Shown here piece after piece: positions 1-5,449 of a stretch of DNA of 7,944 nucleotides (within the stretch, counting starts at the first letter, position 1; each line of letters starts with the position of its first letter). This stretch comes from Alphaproteobacteria bacterium (GTDB taxonomy: Bacteria; Pseudomonadota; Alphaproteobacteria; M2410), in the NCBI GenBank assembly GCA_021774955.1, contig JAJFIN010000344.1, forward strand, positions 1 through 7,944, read 5' to 3'. The notes beneath the pieces are model-generated. The model had not been told where the DNA came from. It was given only the letters and a program-made list of their open reading frames with translations, and did not search any database. A program made the position numbers and the translations under genes.

Positions 1-1
1 T

Positions 2-409
2 GTTCACGGTGTTTACAAACCCGGTAATGTGCAATTGCGCCCAGAAATTTTGATGAATTCGCAAAAGATGGCCAAAGAAGTATTGGGTCTGGAAGGGAAT
101 GCATTTGATTTTGTTTTTCATGGCGGCTCTGGATCTGAGAAAGAACAAATCTCTGCTGCGGTCAGCTATGGTGTGTTCAAGATGAATATCGATACCGATA
201 CCCAATTTGCCTTTGCGCAAGCTATCGGGGCCTATGTTGAAGAGAACCCGATCGCCTTCAAACATCAGCTCGATCCAGAAAGCGGTGCTCCGCAGAAAAA
301 GAAATACGATCCGCGGGCATGGCTGCGTCTGGGTGAAATGGGTATTGCAGAGCGTCTCAATGATGCTTTTGTGGATCTGGGATCCAAAGGCAAAACGCTG
401 GCTGGATAG
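2..409 (+). CDS. fba: Class II fructose-bisphosphate aldolase, C-terminal part (5' end outside window)
   Basis: Cleaves fructose 1,6-bisphosphate into dihydroxyacetone phosphate and glyceraldehyde 3-phosphate (reversibly) in cytosolic glycolysis and gluconeogenesis, using a divalent metal, usually zinc. The frame is open to the left edge, and 135 codons to the TAG stop are visible. The first residues read VHGVYKPGN, containing a metal-ligand His (visible residue 2). HGGSGS follows at about 40-45 with the next metal-ligand His, then NIDTDTQ at about 62-68 (phosphate-binding Asn and the conserved Asp), and YDPRAWLR near 102-109. These match the last third of the E. coli FbaA type (about 359 residues), so roughly 220 N-terminal residues lie outside. 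The catalytic Asp and the first metal ligands cannot be checked. The 3' end faces the DUF2306 gene with 2 bp between stops and no visible terminator. Family identity is very secure; the E. coli-like subclass is likely. Confidence 0.96.
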   Translation, partial: VHGVYKPGNVQLRPEILMNSQKMAKEVLGLEGNAFDFVFHGGSGSEKEQISAAVSYGVFKMNIDTDTQFAFAQAIGAYVEENPIAFKHQLDPESGAPQKKKYDPRAWLRLGEMGIAERLNDAFVDLGSKGKTLAG

Positions 410-411
410 TT

Positions 412-810
412 CTAACCGCCGAATATTACATCATACATGATGCGGCCGGGCAGGAAGGTAAACAGACCAGCAATCACCAAAGCCCCGCCGAAAAGTCCGA
501 ACACGGCTTTTTTATGTGAGGCTGTGTTTCCCTTCCTTGCATTGATAACAATCGCGGGCAATGTTGCGAGCGTGAAGATTGACAGGAGGTGGATGGGGCT
601 CCAGCCGCGCCATAAATTAATCTCATGTATCAAGAATGACGATCCTGCGATCAGTGTCATCAAAATAACCCAAACCCAACCCAAAGTGCGATGGGGGAGC
701 GTTCCTTTGGGCGCTGCGAACTGAATAAGGCCTAAGCTGAACGCAGCGATGGCAGTGAACGCATGAATTTGAATGGCGAGGTCGGCGCGGAGCAAGGGGT
801 CAAGGGACAT
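412..810 (-). CDS. DUF2306 family four-helix membrane protein
   Basis: A 132-residue integral membrane protein of unknown function that I recognise as DUF2306-like (COG5395 type). Four hydrophobic segments lie at about residues 12-31, 42-61, 73-90 and 102-121. They carry family landmarks: His16 in the first helix, the P-K-G-T-L-P-H-R-x-L-G loop with His40, S-P-I-H (His74) before the third helix, a short cytoplasmic-like loop ARKGNTASHKK, and the terminal FTFLPGR. The regularly placed histidines might bind a metal or haem, but that is speculation. I chose the ATG at 810 because the product then begins MSLDPLL, as I recall for relatives. An in-frame TTG at 831 would add seven residues but has no Shine-Dalgarno sequence. 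The chosen start has only a weak GAGA upstream. The stop is tail-to-tail with the aldolase gene. Probably monocistronic, with about 126 bp separating it from the HAD gene upstream on the same strand. Confidence 0.85.
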   Translation of the reverse strand: MSLDPLLRADLAIQIHAFTAIAAFSLGLIQFAAPKGTLPHRTLGWVWVILMTLIAGSSFLIHEINLWRGWSPIHLLSIFTLATLPAIVINARKGNTASHKKAVFGLFGGALVIAGLFTFLPGRIMYDVIFGG

Positions 811-936
811 GGCGTATCTCGGTAAGTTCAATCAATGTTGCGACAGCTTTAGCTCAATATCTTAACAACGTAAAGATGCGATTAAAATATTTGTGACGAG
901 TGACCTGCAATGGTTTTTTGAGGTGATGCGTTGATT

Positions 937-1599
937 TCAAAAGCCGATATGGACAATCGGTGGAAGCTTCAGAAAATGTTCGATGATTGTTTTGGCGCCG
1001 GCGCTCTTCAACATATCGCCATGTCCTTCACGGCAGTGAGATCCGCCAATATATCCAATTGCGGTCATGTTGGCGGCCATCGCCGCCTCAATACCATGCG
1101 TCGAATCCTCCACGACCAAGCAATCTTCCGGTGAAACATTAAATTGATCGGCGGCATGGAGAAAGAGGTCAGGCGCTGGTTTTGGCCGTTCAACCATTTG
1201 GCCGGTGTATATCGCATTTTTAAAATAGGAATGAATGCCGGTGCATTTAAGGCCATGGGATACCCAATCGGGCGGACTGTTTGATGCTACACAAACAGCA
1301 TGCGCTCTATTTTCTAAGAATTTTTCTAGCCCCTTTGGTGGAGCAAGATCCGTCGAAAACCGTTGTTTAATCCGTTCACGGATGTTTTTCTCATAGGTGT
1401 CGGGGATTACGATACCAAAATCACGCTCCAACTCAGCATACATTGCTGCAGCACTGACACCTGAGAATCTTTTTGATACTTCCTCGGTCGAAAGATCTAT
1501 ACCCAACTCGCGCAAATGTTCCGATTCGACTTGCGAGGCAATCCACTCGCTGTCAATCAGAACACCATCGCAATCGAATATGATGAGTTTAAATGCCAT
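937..1599 (-). CDS. HAD superfamily subfamily IA phosphatase (phosphoglycolate phosphatase / YieH-like)
   Basis: A 220-residue cytosolic phosphatase-type enzyme that probably dephosphorylates a small phosphorylated metabolite through an aspartyl-phosphate intermediate. All four HAD motifs are present: FDCDGVLIDSE with nucleophile Asp9 and general acid/base Asp11; VASNS with Ser106; Lys140 in RPKPAPD; and VVEDSTHGIEAA with Glu164-Asp165 for Mg2+ binding. The segment between motifs I and II (about 20-85) is a helical C1-type cap, as in phosphoglycolate phosphatase, beta-phosphoglucomutase and E. coli YieH, whose length and layout it resembles closely. The C-terminal GGSHC and AGAKTIIEHF segments are common in proteobacterial members. 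The exact substrate cannot be read from sequence, since this family is promiscuous. The ATG at 1599 lies 22 bp after the SDR stop, so the two genes probably share a transcript. The Shine-Dalgarno is weak, which fits partial translational coupling. No mutase-specific or haloacid dehalogenase feature was noticed. Confidence 0.9.
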   Translation of the reverse strand: MAFKLIIFDCDGVLIDSEWIASQVESEHLRELGIDLSTEEVSKRFSGVSAAAMYAELERDFGIVIPDTYEKNIRERIKQRFSTDLAPPKGLEKFLENRAHAVCVASNSPPDWVSHGLKCTGIHSYFKNAIYTGQMVERPKPAPDLFLHAADQFNVSPEDCLVVEDSTHGIEAAMAANMTAIGYIGGSHCREGHGDMLKSAGAKTIIEHFLKLPPIVHIGF

Positions 1600-1621
1600 T
1601 TTTTAACTGAGATCTTATTAA

Positions 1622-2539
1622 CTAAATTGGATCCCAACCGAAGACAGAGGTGGTCGCGCCCAATTCATACATGTCGGGTTTCATTGCTTTTAAGGCGTGA
1701 TTGATGACCGTCTCGGGTGTCCAACCCTCGATTTTGCCAATACCACGAATAGGCCGCGGTTGGCTCATCAAGAAAATTTCATTGCCACGGGCAACAAAGA
1801 TCTGCCCACTCACATCATCAGACCCTGGAGCTGCAAGACCAACGGCCAATTGAGCGACTTGGTCAGCGCGCATCATGTTTTTCATGCGATCAACACGTTC
1901 AGCACTGGCTTCATCTTTCACAGGAATGGTTGCGATCATGCGTGTCCAGGCAAATGGCGCAATGACGTTTGACCGCACATTCTTGTTCACGCCTTCCATG
2001 GCAACAATGCGCGACAGACCAGCGATGCCCATTTTTGCTGCTGCATAGTTTGCTTGACCGACATTACCGATGAGGCCGGATGTCGATGTAAACAAAACGA
2101 AGGAGCCTTCTTCTTGCTCACGGAAATGGTTCACCGCCGCTTTGGTCATGTTGTACGTACCGGTCAAGTGAACATCGATAACGGCGTGCCAATCTTCGTC
2201 AGCCATTTTGTGAAATATTTTGTCGCGTAAAATACCGGCCGGAGAAATTACCGCATGAAGTCCGCCAAAAGTATCAAGCGCCTGCTCGACCATGGCTTTG
2301 GCACCGTTCATGTCGGTAACGGAATCAGAATTGGAAACCGCCTCACCGCCAGCGGCCGTGATTTCGTCCGCGACCAATTGAGCGGGACCGGCCGAACCGG
2401 AATCATCGCCTTTAACGCTGCCGCCCAAGTCATTGACAACAACTTTGGCGCCTTCGCGCGCGGCCAGTAACGCGCATTCCTTGCCAATTCCACCAGCGCC
2501 GCCGGTTACGATGACTGTTTTTCCATCCATTTGTCCCAT
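1622..2539 (-). CDS. Short-chain dehydrogenase/reductase, MFE-2 hydroxyacyl-CoA dehydrogenase-like
   Basis: A 305-residue NAD(P)-dependent oxidoreductase of the SDR superfamily. The Rossmann motif TGGAGGIG is at 12-19. VVVNDLGG at 33-40, followed by a long insert to about residue 57, is characteristic of the dehydrogenase domain of peroxisomal multifunctional enzyme 2 (HSD17B4) and its bacterial relatives; the Asp in that segment suggests NAD+ preference. Catalytic residues are Ser152, Tyr165 and Lys169 (GQANYAAAK). The usual tetrad Asn is His124 (DVHLTG), as in human HSD17B4. The NNAG motif is replaced by SPAG at 99-102. A C-terminal extension past about 255, including WTPETV, also resembles MFE-2. 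The likely reaction is oxidation of a 3-hydroxyacyl-CoA or similar secondary alcohol, as inference. The start is supported by GAGGGAGA a few bases before the ATG; Met4 is an alternative. It is the first gene of a likely two-gene operon with the HAD phosphatase. Confidence 0.92.
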   Translation of the reverse strand: MGQMDGKTVIVTGGAGGIGKECALLAAREGAKVVVNDLGGSVKGDDSGSAGPAQLVADEITAAGGEAVSNSDSVTDMNGAKAMVEQALDTFGGLHAVISPAGILRDKIFHKMADEDWHAVIDVHLTGTYNMTKAAVNHFREQEEGSFVLFTSTSGLIGNVGQANYAAAKMGIAGLSRIVAMEGVNKNVRSNVIAPFAWTRMIATIPVKDEASAERVDRMKNMMRADQVAQLAVGLAAPGSDDVSGQIFVARGNEIFLMSQPRPIRGIGKIEGWTPETVINHALKAMKPDMYELGATTSVFGWDPI

Positions 2540-2551
2540 TTTAGTCTCCCT
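2540..2551 (-). promoter_or_regulatory. Shine-Dalgarno sequence fixing the SDR start
   Basis: Read on the minus strand, GGGAGACTAAA directly precedes the ATG at 2539. This purine-rich core is the best ribosome binding site in the window and favours Met1 over the in-frame Met4 nine bases downstream. Confidence 0.65.
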
Positions 2552-2591
2552 CGAATGTTAACGCTTATGGGTTCTTGCTTTTTACCGGAGC

Positions 2592-2620
2592 ACGTTAGCT
2601 CGTGATATGAGTGCTGCCAA
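2592..2620 (-). promoter_or_regulatory. Candidate sigma-70-type promoter for the SDR-HAD operon
   Basis: On the minus strand TTGGCA (2620-2615; five of six matches to TTGACA) is followed after 17 bp by TAACGT (2597-2592; matches TATAAT at the three most conserved positions). Transcription would begin about 45 bp before the SDR ATG. Spacing is ideal but the -10 box is weak, so this is a by-eye candidate only. Confidence 0.3.
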
Positions 2621-2677
2621 GCCTTCCCTATGCGCTAATTTGGGCGTCGGTTTTACTTTACCACCAGGGCTGCGTGT

Positions 2678-2683
2678 GATACT
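2678..2683 (+). promoter_or_regulatory. Weak extended -10-like element upstream of mini-ORF and GNAT gene
   Basis: TGTGATACT contains a GATACT hexamer (four of six matches to TATAAT) with an upstream TG. No good -35 box lies at the standard spacing: TTTACC at 2657-2662 is too close, at 15 bp. If used, transcripts would start near 2690 and include the mini-ORF and both hairpins in a leader of about 150 bases. Confidence 0.18.
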
Positions 2684-2713
2684 TGGCCGGCTCCTAACAA
2701 GTGAAGAGAACAG

Positions 2714-2749
2714 ATGATCGCGAAATTAAGATTGCGACGACGACGCTGA
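2714..2749 (+). CDS. Putative 11-residue arginine-rich leader peptide
   Basis: ATG to TGA encodes MIAKLRLRRRR, with five arginines in eleven residues. The last four codons before the stop are CGA CGA CGA CGC, three of them codons that are rare in many bacteria. A purine-rich GAAGAGAA lies a few bases upstream and could act as a ribosome binding site. The mini-ORF is followed by a GCCC/GGGC inverted repeat (2755-2767) and then a longer hairpin (2780-2802), before the GNAT ATG 92 bp downstream. A short ORF with clustered identical amino acids followed by hairpins is the layout of ribosome-mediated attenuators, here possibly sensing arginine or ribosome stalling. The hairpins lack a U-run, and GNAT enzymes of this type are not known arginine-pathway genes. 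A chance CGA repeat is a real alternative. Confidence 0.3.
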   Translation: MIAKLRLRRRR

Positions 2750-2754
2750 CAATG

Positions 2755-2767
2755 GCCCCGTGAGGGC
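2755..2767 (+). repeat. Small GC-rich inverted repeat after the mini-ORF
   Basis: GCCC and GGGC flank a 5-nt loop (CGTGA), extendable by one G·U pair. It is too short to mean much alone, but it lies between the arginine-rich mini-ORF and the larger hairpin. Confidence 0.3.
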
Positions 2768-2779
2768 TGAATCGGGTGA

Positions 2780-2802
2780 GGTGTGGCTCGCGAGCCGACA
2801 CC
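2780..2802. repeat. Imperfect inverted repeat / hairpin upstream of the GNAT gene
   Basis: The core is a perfect 12-base palindrome, GGCTCGCGAGCC (2785-2796), flanked by GGTGT on the left and ACACC on the right with one bulged G. As RNA it could form a stem of about nine pairs with a CGCG tetraloop. As DNA it could be a dimeric regulator operator. There is no T-run after it on the plus strand, so it is not a standard intrinsic terminator. It ends 39 bp before the GNAT start. Confidence 0.5.
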
Positions 2803-2841
2803 GTTCAGCAAGACTTTCATCTTCAAGCTTAGTGAACTCCA

Positions 2842-3333
2842 ATGATTGAAATTAGACCAGAGCAGCCTGGTGATATGGTTGCGATTGAAGCGCTTCTCGA
2901 TTTAACCTTTGGGCCGGGACGCTTTACCAAAACCGCCTATCGAATGCGCGAGGGCACAACGCCGATATCTGAGCTCAGCTATGTTGCAGAGAGTAAAGAT
3001 GGGCTTGTCGGATCAATCCAGTTCTCACCGATCCAAGTTGGTACACGCCCGACCTTGTTGCTTGGTCCTCTCGTTGTTCACCCCGATTGTCAGGGTCAAA
3101 TGATTGGCTTTGATCTCATGACGCAAGGGTTGGACCGTGCGCGAGTGATTGGTCACAGCGCAGTTATTTTAATTGGTGATGCACCCTATTACGCGCGGGT
3201 TGGGTTTGAGCCTCTACCGCGCGGCAGACTGATTTTACCTGGCCCCTTTGATGCTGCGCGATTACTTGGGTGTGCTCTCAAAGAGGGTGCTTTGGAGGGT
3301 CTTGAGGGGTGGGTTGGGCCAGTATCAAAATAG
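2842..3333 (+). CDS. GNAT family N-acetyltransferase, YhbS-like
   Basis: A 163-residue cytosolic acyltransferase expected to move an acetyl group from acetyl-CoA to an amine; the acceptor is unknown. The fold follows the GNAT order: N-terminal strand MIEIRPEQPGD, helices to about 38, strands around LSYVAES and LVGSIQFSP, and motif A from LLLGPLVVHPDCQGQ into the following helix (72-100). The motif B segment GDAPYYARVGFEP (112-124) and the final LPGPFDAARLLG segment are typical of the YhbS group (COG3153), whose usual length this matches. The acetyl-CoA pyrophosphate loop, normally Q-G-x-G-x-G, reads Q84-G-Q-M87-I-G, with the first of the two motif glycines replaced by Met. The chosen ATG starts right at the conserved first strand; its Shine-Dalgarno is poor. 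It stands alone on the plus strand, and its stop is 4 bp from that of the converging membrane-protein gene. A possible leader region lies upstream. Confidence 0.9.
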   Translation: MIEIRPEQPGDMVAIEALLDLTFGPGRFTKTAYRMREGTTPISELSYVAESKDGLVGSIQFSPIQVGTRPTLLLGPLVVHPDCQGQMIGFDLMTQGLDRARVIGHSAVILIGDAPYYARVGFEPLPRGRLILPGPFDAARLLGCALKEGALEGLEGWVGPVSK

Positions 3334-3337
3334 GTTG

Positions 3338-5449
3338 CTAATTAGCTTCTCTTCGCCATGCGAAGATTGCCAGGCCTAACGTCACTAATAACGCCAGCCA
3401 AGGCCAGATCAGTGTGATCGTGTGGGTGTCGACCACGACATAGTTTTCATTTCGTTTGAGGCCAATCCAACTTCGCCCGGCCATCACACGATTGGCTTTC
3501 ACCGTTCTGATCTCCGGCAGGCCTTGCTGCGTTAGCCAACGCGTGGCGCCGCCGGTTGCGTCGGTGATGGGGTCGACAATATCAGCGCTAGCACGCACGT
3601 CGTCAAATTCTCGGGTATTAAGAGCACCGATGGCTGCAATGGCAGTGAGGCGACCATCGGTTACTCTGTAAAGGCCAAGTTCGTCTGCTTCAAGAATAGC
3701 GCTATATCGTCCGGCGTTTTCTTCTTGAAGGATAAGGTCACTTACTTTTCCTGACGGCGAGGTGATTTTTATTGTTGGGGCTCGTGATGCCATCGTTCGT
3801 CTGGTGATTTCCAATTTCTTGCCATTGGCTTTGGCGCGCAAATCTTCTTCTGCCAGTTCAGGTTCTCCCATCAGCCAATGGGCGAGGCGGCGAAGTAATT
3901 CTGCTTGTGGGCCACCACCTTCAAAGCCTCTGGTCCAGAGCCACGAATGATCGGACAGAAGCTGGGCAATGCGTCCTTTGCCAACATGATCAAGAATGAG
4001 CAGAGGACTGTTTTGGCCGTCGTCCATCAATGTTGTACCGCTTAATTGGTCAGCGCCAATGACGCGAAACCATCGACCCCATTGGGCATTGGATTCAGCG
4101 GAGAATGGATCATTGGCGCCGGGTAGATCGGCCGTGACTGGATGGCGCGCCCCAGCCCTTGAAAGCTCAGGATGAAATCCACGCTCGATAACCTGACTTG
4201 ATGGCCGCGCGGGCAATACGCCAGCAAGCGGTGTTCTGTAAAGACTTTCATTTGGGTTGGCAAAGGCTGGACCTGCGGCAACTAACAGTGCCCCCCCTTG
4301 TTCAACATAACGGGCAATATTGTTGAGGTAGATGACGGGCAGGACCCCACGTCGGCGGTAACGATCGAAAATGATCAAGTCGAATTCATCCAGCTTTTGA
4401 GCAAAAAGCTGACGCGTTGGAAATGCGATCAAAGACAATTCATTGGTTGGTGTGCGATCTTGTTTATCTGGCGGGCGCAGAATAGTGAAATGAACAAGAT
4501 CAACCGCCGGATCGGCCTTGAGCAGGTTGCGCCATGTGCGCTCGCCGACGTGAGGCTCGCCGGTGACAAGAAGAACACGCAAACGATCCCGCACACCGGT
4601 GAGTTCTACGATGGCAGAATTGTTGACCAGAGTGATTTCGTTTGAAAGCGCTTGAACTGTGATTTCAACAGGATTGCTGCCACCATGTTCGATATCGACC
4701 GAGATTGTGTGGTCGTAGCCAGAGCGTACAAACGAGACTTTCGGCGGTTGTCCAAGAACGGCGGCTTCAACGCGCGCGATCCGGTGGGGCTCCTCACTGT
4801 CTTCATATCCTGAATCTTCAATGCGTATTGTGATGTGTGCTTGCTCGCCGACAATGCCGAACCGTGGTCTCTGTTCAATGACCAGACGGCGATCTTTGCC
4901 ATTCGGTGTGCCGGTTAGGAGAGCGTGAACCGGTGTTTCGATATTGAGGCGGTTTTCGAAATCTGCTTGATCATGTATTTGCCCATCGGTCAGTAGAATG
5001 ACCCCCGACAGCCTTGAAGGTGCGATATCAGAAAGCGCCTCATTAAGTTCACGAAATAGGGCCGTGCCTTCATTCTTCAATTTGCTGTTTGACCGTTCAC
5101 GGACACCGACATCGACGGTGCGCAATTCCATATTGGGAATAGTTCTAATTTTTTCACTTAAGTCTTGCGCGGCATTGGCGGTTTGTTCGGTGCGATTTTC
5201 AAAATTTTGACTTTCAGATTGATCAACCACGAGGACGGCGACGTCATTGATGGGCTGGCGGGTCTCTTCTTTCAAAACGGGATTAGCCAGCAGCAGGGAA
5301 AGAGTGGCAAATGTTAGTGCGCGTAAAAGTCCAGCGGGATTTCTGACGATAAGATTGATGACTGACAGGATAAGCGCAAACCCAATCATGACGAAAAGCG
5401 ACCATAACGGTATGAGCGGATTAATATCGAAAGACCACGGCATGATCAT
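3338..5449 (-). CDS. Membrane protein with VWA-like and GATase1-like domains (often labelled glutamine amidotransferase)
   Basis: A 703-residue membrane protein of unknown function, the partner of the upstream DUF4159 protein. Two helices lie at about 13-34 and 38-58. A VWA-like domain (68-185) has a complete MIDAS: Asp76-x-Ser78-x-Ser80, Thr129 in GTALF and Asp155 in LLTDGQ. After a beta-rich segment (about 190-285), a GATase1-like domain (287-530) carries VTGEPHVGERTWRNLLK, LIIFDRYRRRGVLP, YVEQGGALLVAAGP and LLSDHSWLWTRGFEGGGPQAELLRRLAHWLM-type motifs. A second beta-rich part follows, then a C-terminal helix (about 677-697). The protein has no cysteine, so amidotransferase activity is excluded. 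The ATG at 5449 overlaps the previous stop (ATGA). A longer in-frame reading from 5617 would run inside the DUF4159 coding region and is unlikely. A second ATG at 5443 sits at better distance from a GGGG, so the start may be two residues later. Most of the protein is predicted periplasmic. Confidence 0.9.
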   Translation of the reverse strand: MIMPWSFDINPLIPLWSLFVMIGFALILSVINLIVRNPAGLLRALTFATLSLLLANPVLKEETRQPINDVAVLVVDQSESQNFENRTEQTANAAQDLSEKIRTIPNMELRTVDVGVRERSNSKLKNEGTALFRELNEALSDIAPSRLSGVILLTDGQIHDQADFENRLNIETPVHALLTGTPNGKDRRLVIEQRPRFGIVGEQAHITIRIEDSGYEDSEEPHRIARVEAAVLGQPPKVSFVRSGYDHTISVDIEHGGSNPVEITVQALSNEITLVNNSAIVELTGVRDRLRVLLVTGEPHVGERTWRNLLKADPAVDLVHFTILRPPDKQDRTPTNELSLIAFPTRQLFAQKLDEFDLIIFDRYRRRGVLPVIYLNNIARYVEQGGALLVAAGPAFANPNESLYRTPLAGVLPARPSSQVIERGFHPELSRAGARHPVTADLPGANDPFSAESNAQWGRWFRVIGADQLSGTTLMDDGQNSPLLILDHVGKGRIAQLLSDHSWLWTRGFEGGGPQAELLRRLAHWLMGEPELAEEDLRAKANGKKLEITRRTMASRAPTIKITSPSGKVSDLILQEENAGRYSAILEADELGLYRVTDGRLTAIAAIGALNTREFDDVRASADIVDPITDATGGATRWLTQQGLPEIRTVKANRVMAGRSWIGLKRNENYVVVDTHTITLIWPWLALLVTLGLAIFAWRREAN
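3350..3366. repeat. Perfect 7-bp hairpin in the tail-to-tail gene junction
   Basis: TCTTCGC and GCGAAGA flank a 3-base loop (CAT). The hairpin covers the last codons of the minus-strand membrane-protein gene (FAWRR) and lies 16 bp past the GNAT stop. Neither side has a good T-run, so a terminator role for either gene is only possible. A 10-base palindrome GCTAATTAGC (3337-3346) overlaps the minus-strand stop codon beside it. Confidence 0.35.
5446..5449 (-). other. ATGA stop/start overlap of the two membrane-protein genes
   Basis: On the minus strand the ATG of the 703-residue protein (5449-5447) shares bases with the TGA ending the DUF4159 gene (5448-5446). This is a standard sign of translational coupling and near-equal synthesis of two partner proteins. 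A GGGG lies just before the overlap. Confidence 0.9.

Larger units (their letters stand above)
2540..2841. other. Divergent intergenic region between SDR and GNAT genes
   Basis: This 302-bp stretch separates two genes that point away from each other, so it should hold the promoters for both. The left part carries the SDR ribosome binding site and a candidate minus-strand promoter. The right part holds an 11-codon arginine-rich mini-ORF (2714-2749), a short GC inverted repeat (2755-2767) and a longer imperfect hairpin (2780-2802), all ahead of the GNAT start. I see no long ORF, tRNA, recognisable gene remnant or insertion-sequence end. Confidence 0.7.

Noticed and set aside
429..442. CATCAT/ATGATG inverted repeat as a terminator for the aldolase gene
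   Set aside because: The stem is AT-rich with a 2-base loop and no T-run. It lies in coding sequence of the DUF2306 gene and would be too unstable to end transcription.
829..831. TTG start seven codons upstream of the DUF2306 ATG
   Set aside because: No ribosome binding site is seen before it, and the ATG at 810 gives an N-terminus of the usual family form.
893..904. Direct repeat GTGAC-GA-GTGAC between the DUF2306 and HAD genes
   Set aside because: It is only five bases per copy and isolated. It could occur by chance, and no third copy or nearby promoter geometry supports an operator.
2731..2746. Tandem CGA repeat as a microsatellite or CRISPR-like repeat
   Set aside because: There are only about three units with no spacer structure. 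It is too short for a repeat array and is treated as part of the mini-ORF instead.
4298..4645. 115-codon plus-strand open frame opposite the VWA/GATase-like gene
   Set aside because: The opposite strand encodes the family's best conserved motifs here. The plus-strand product has mixed composition without domain features, so it is a shadow of the real gene.
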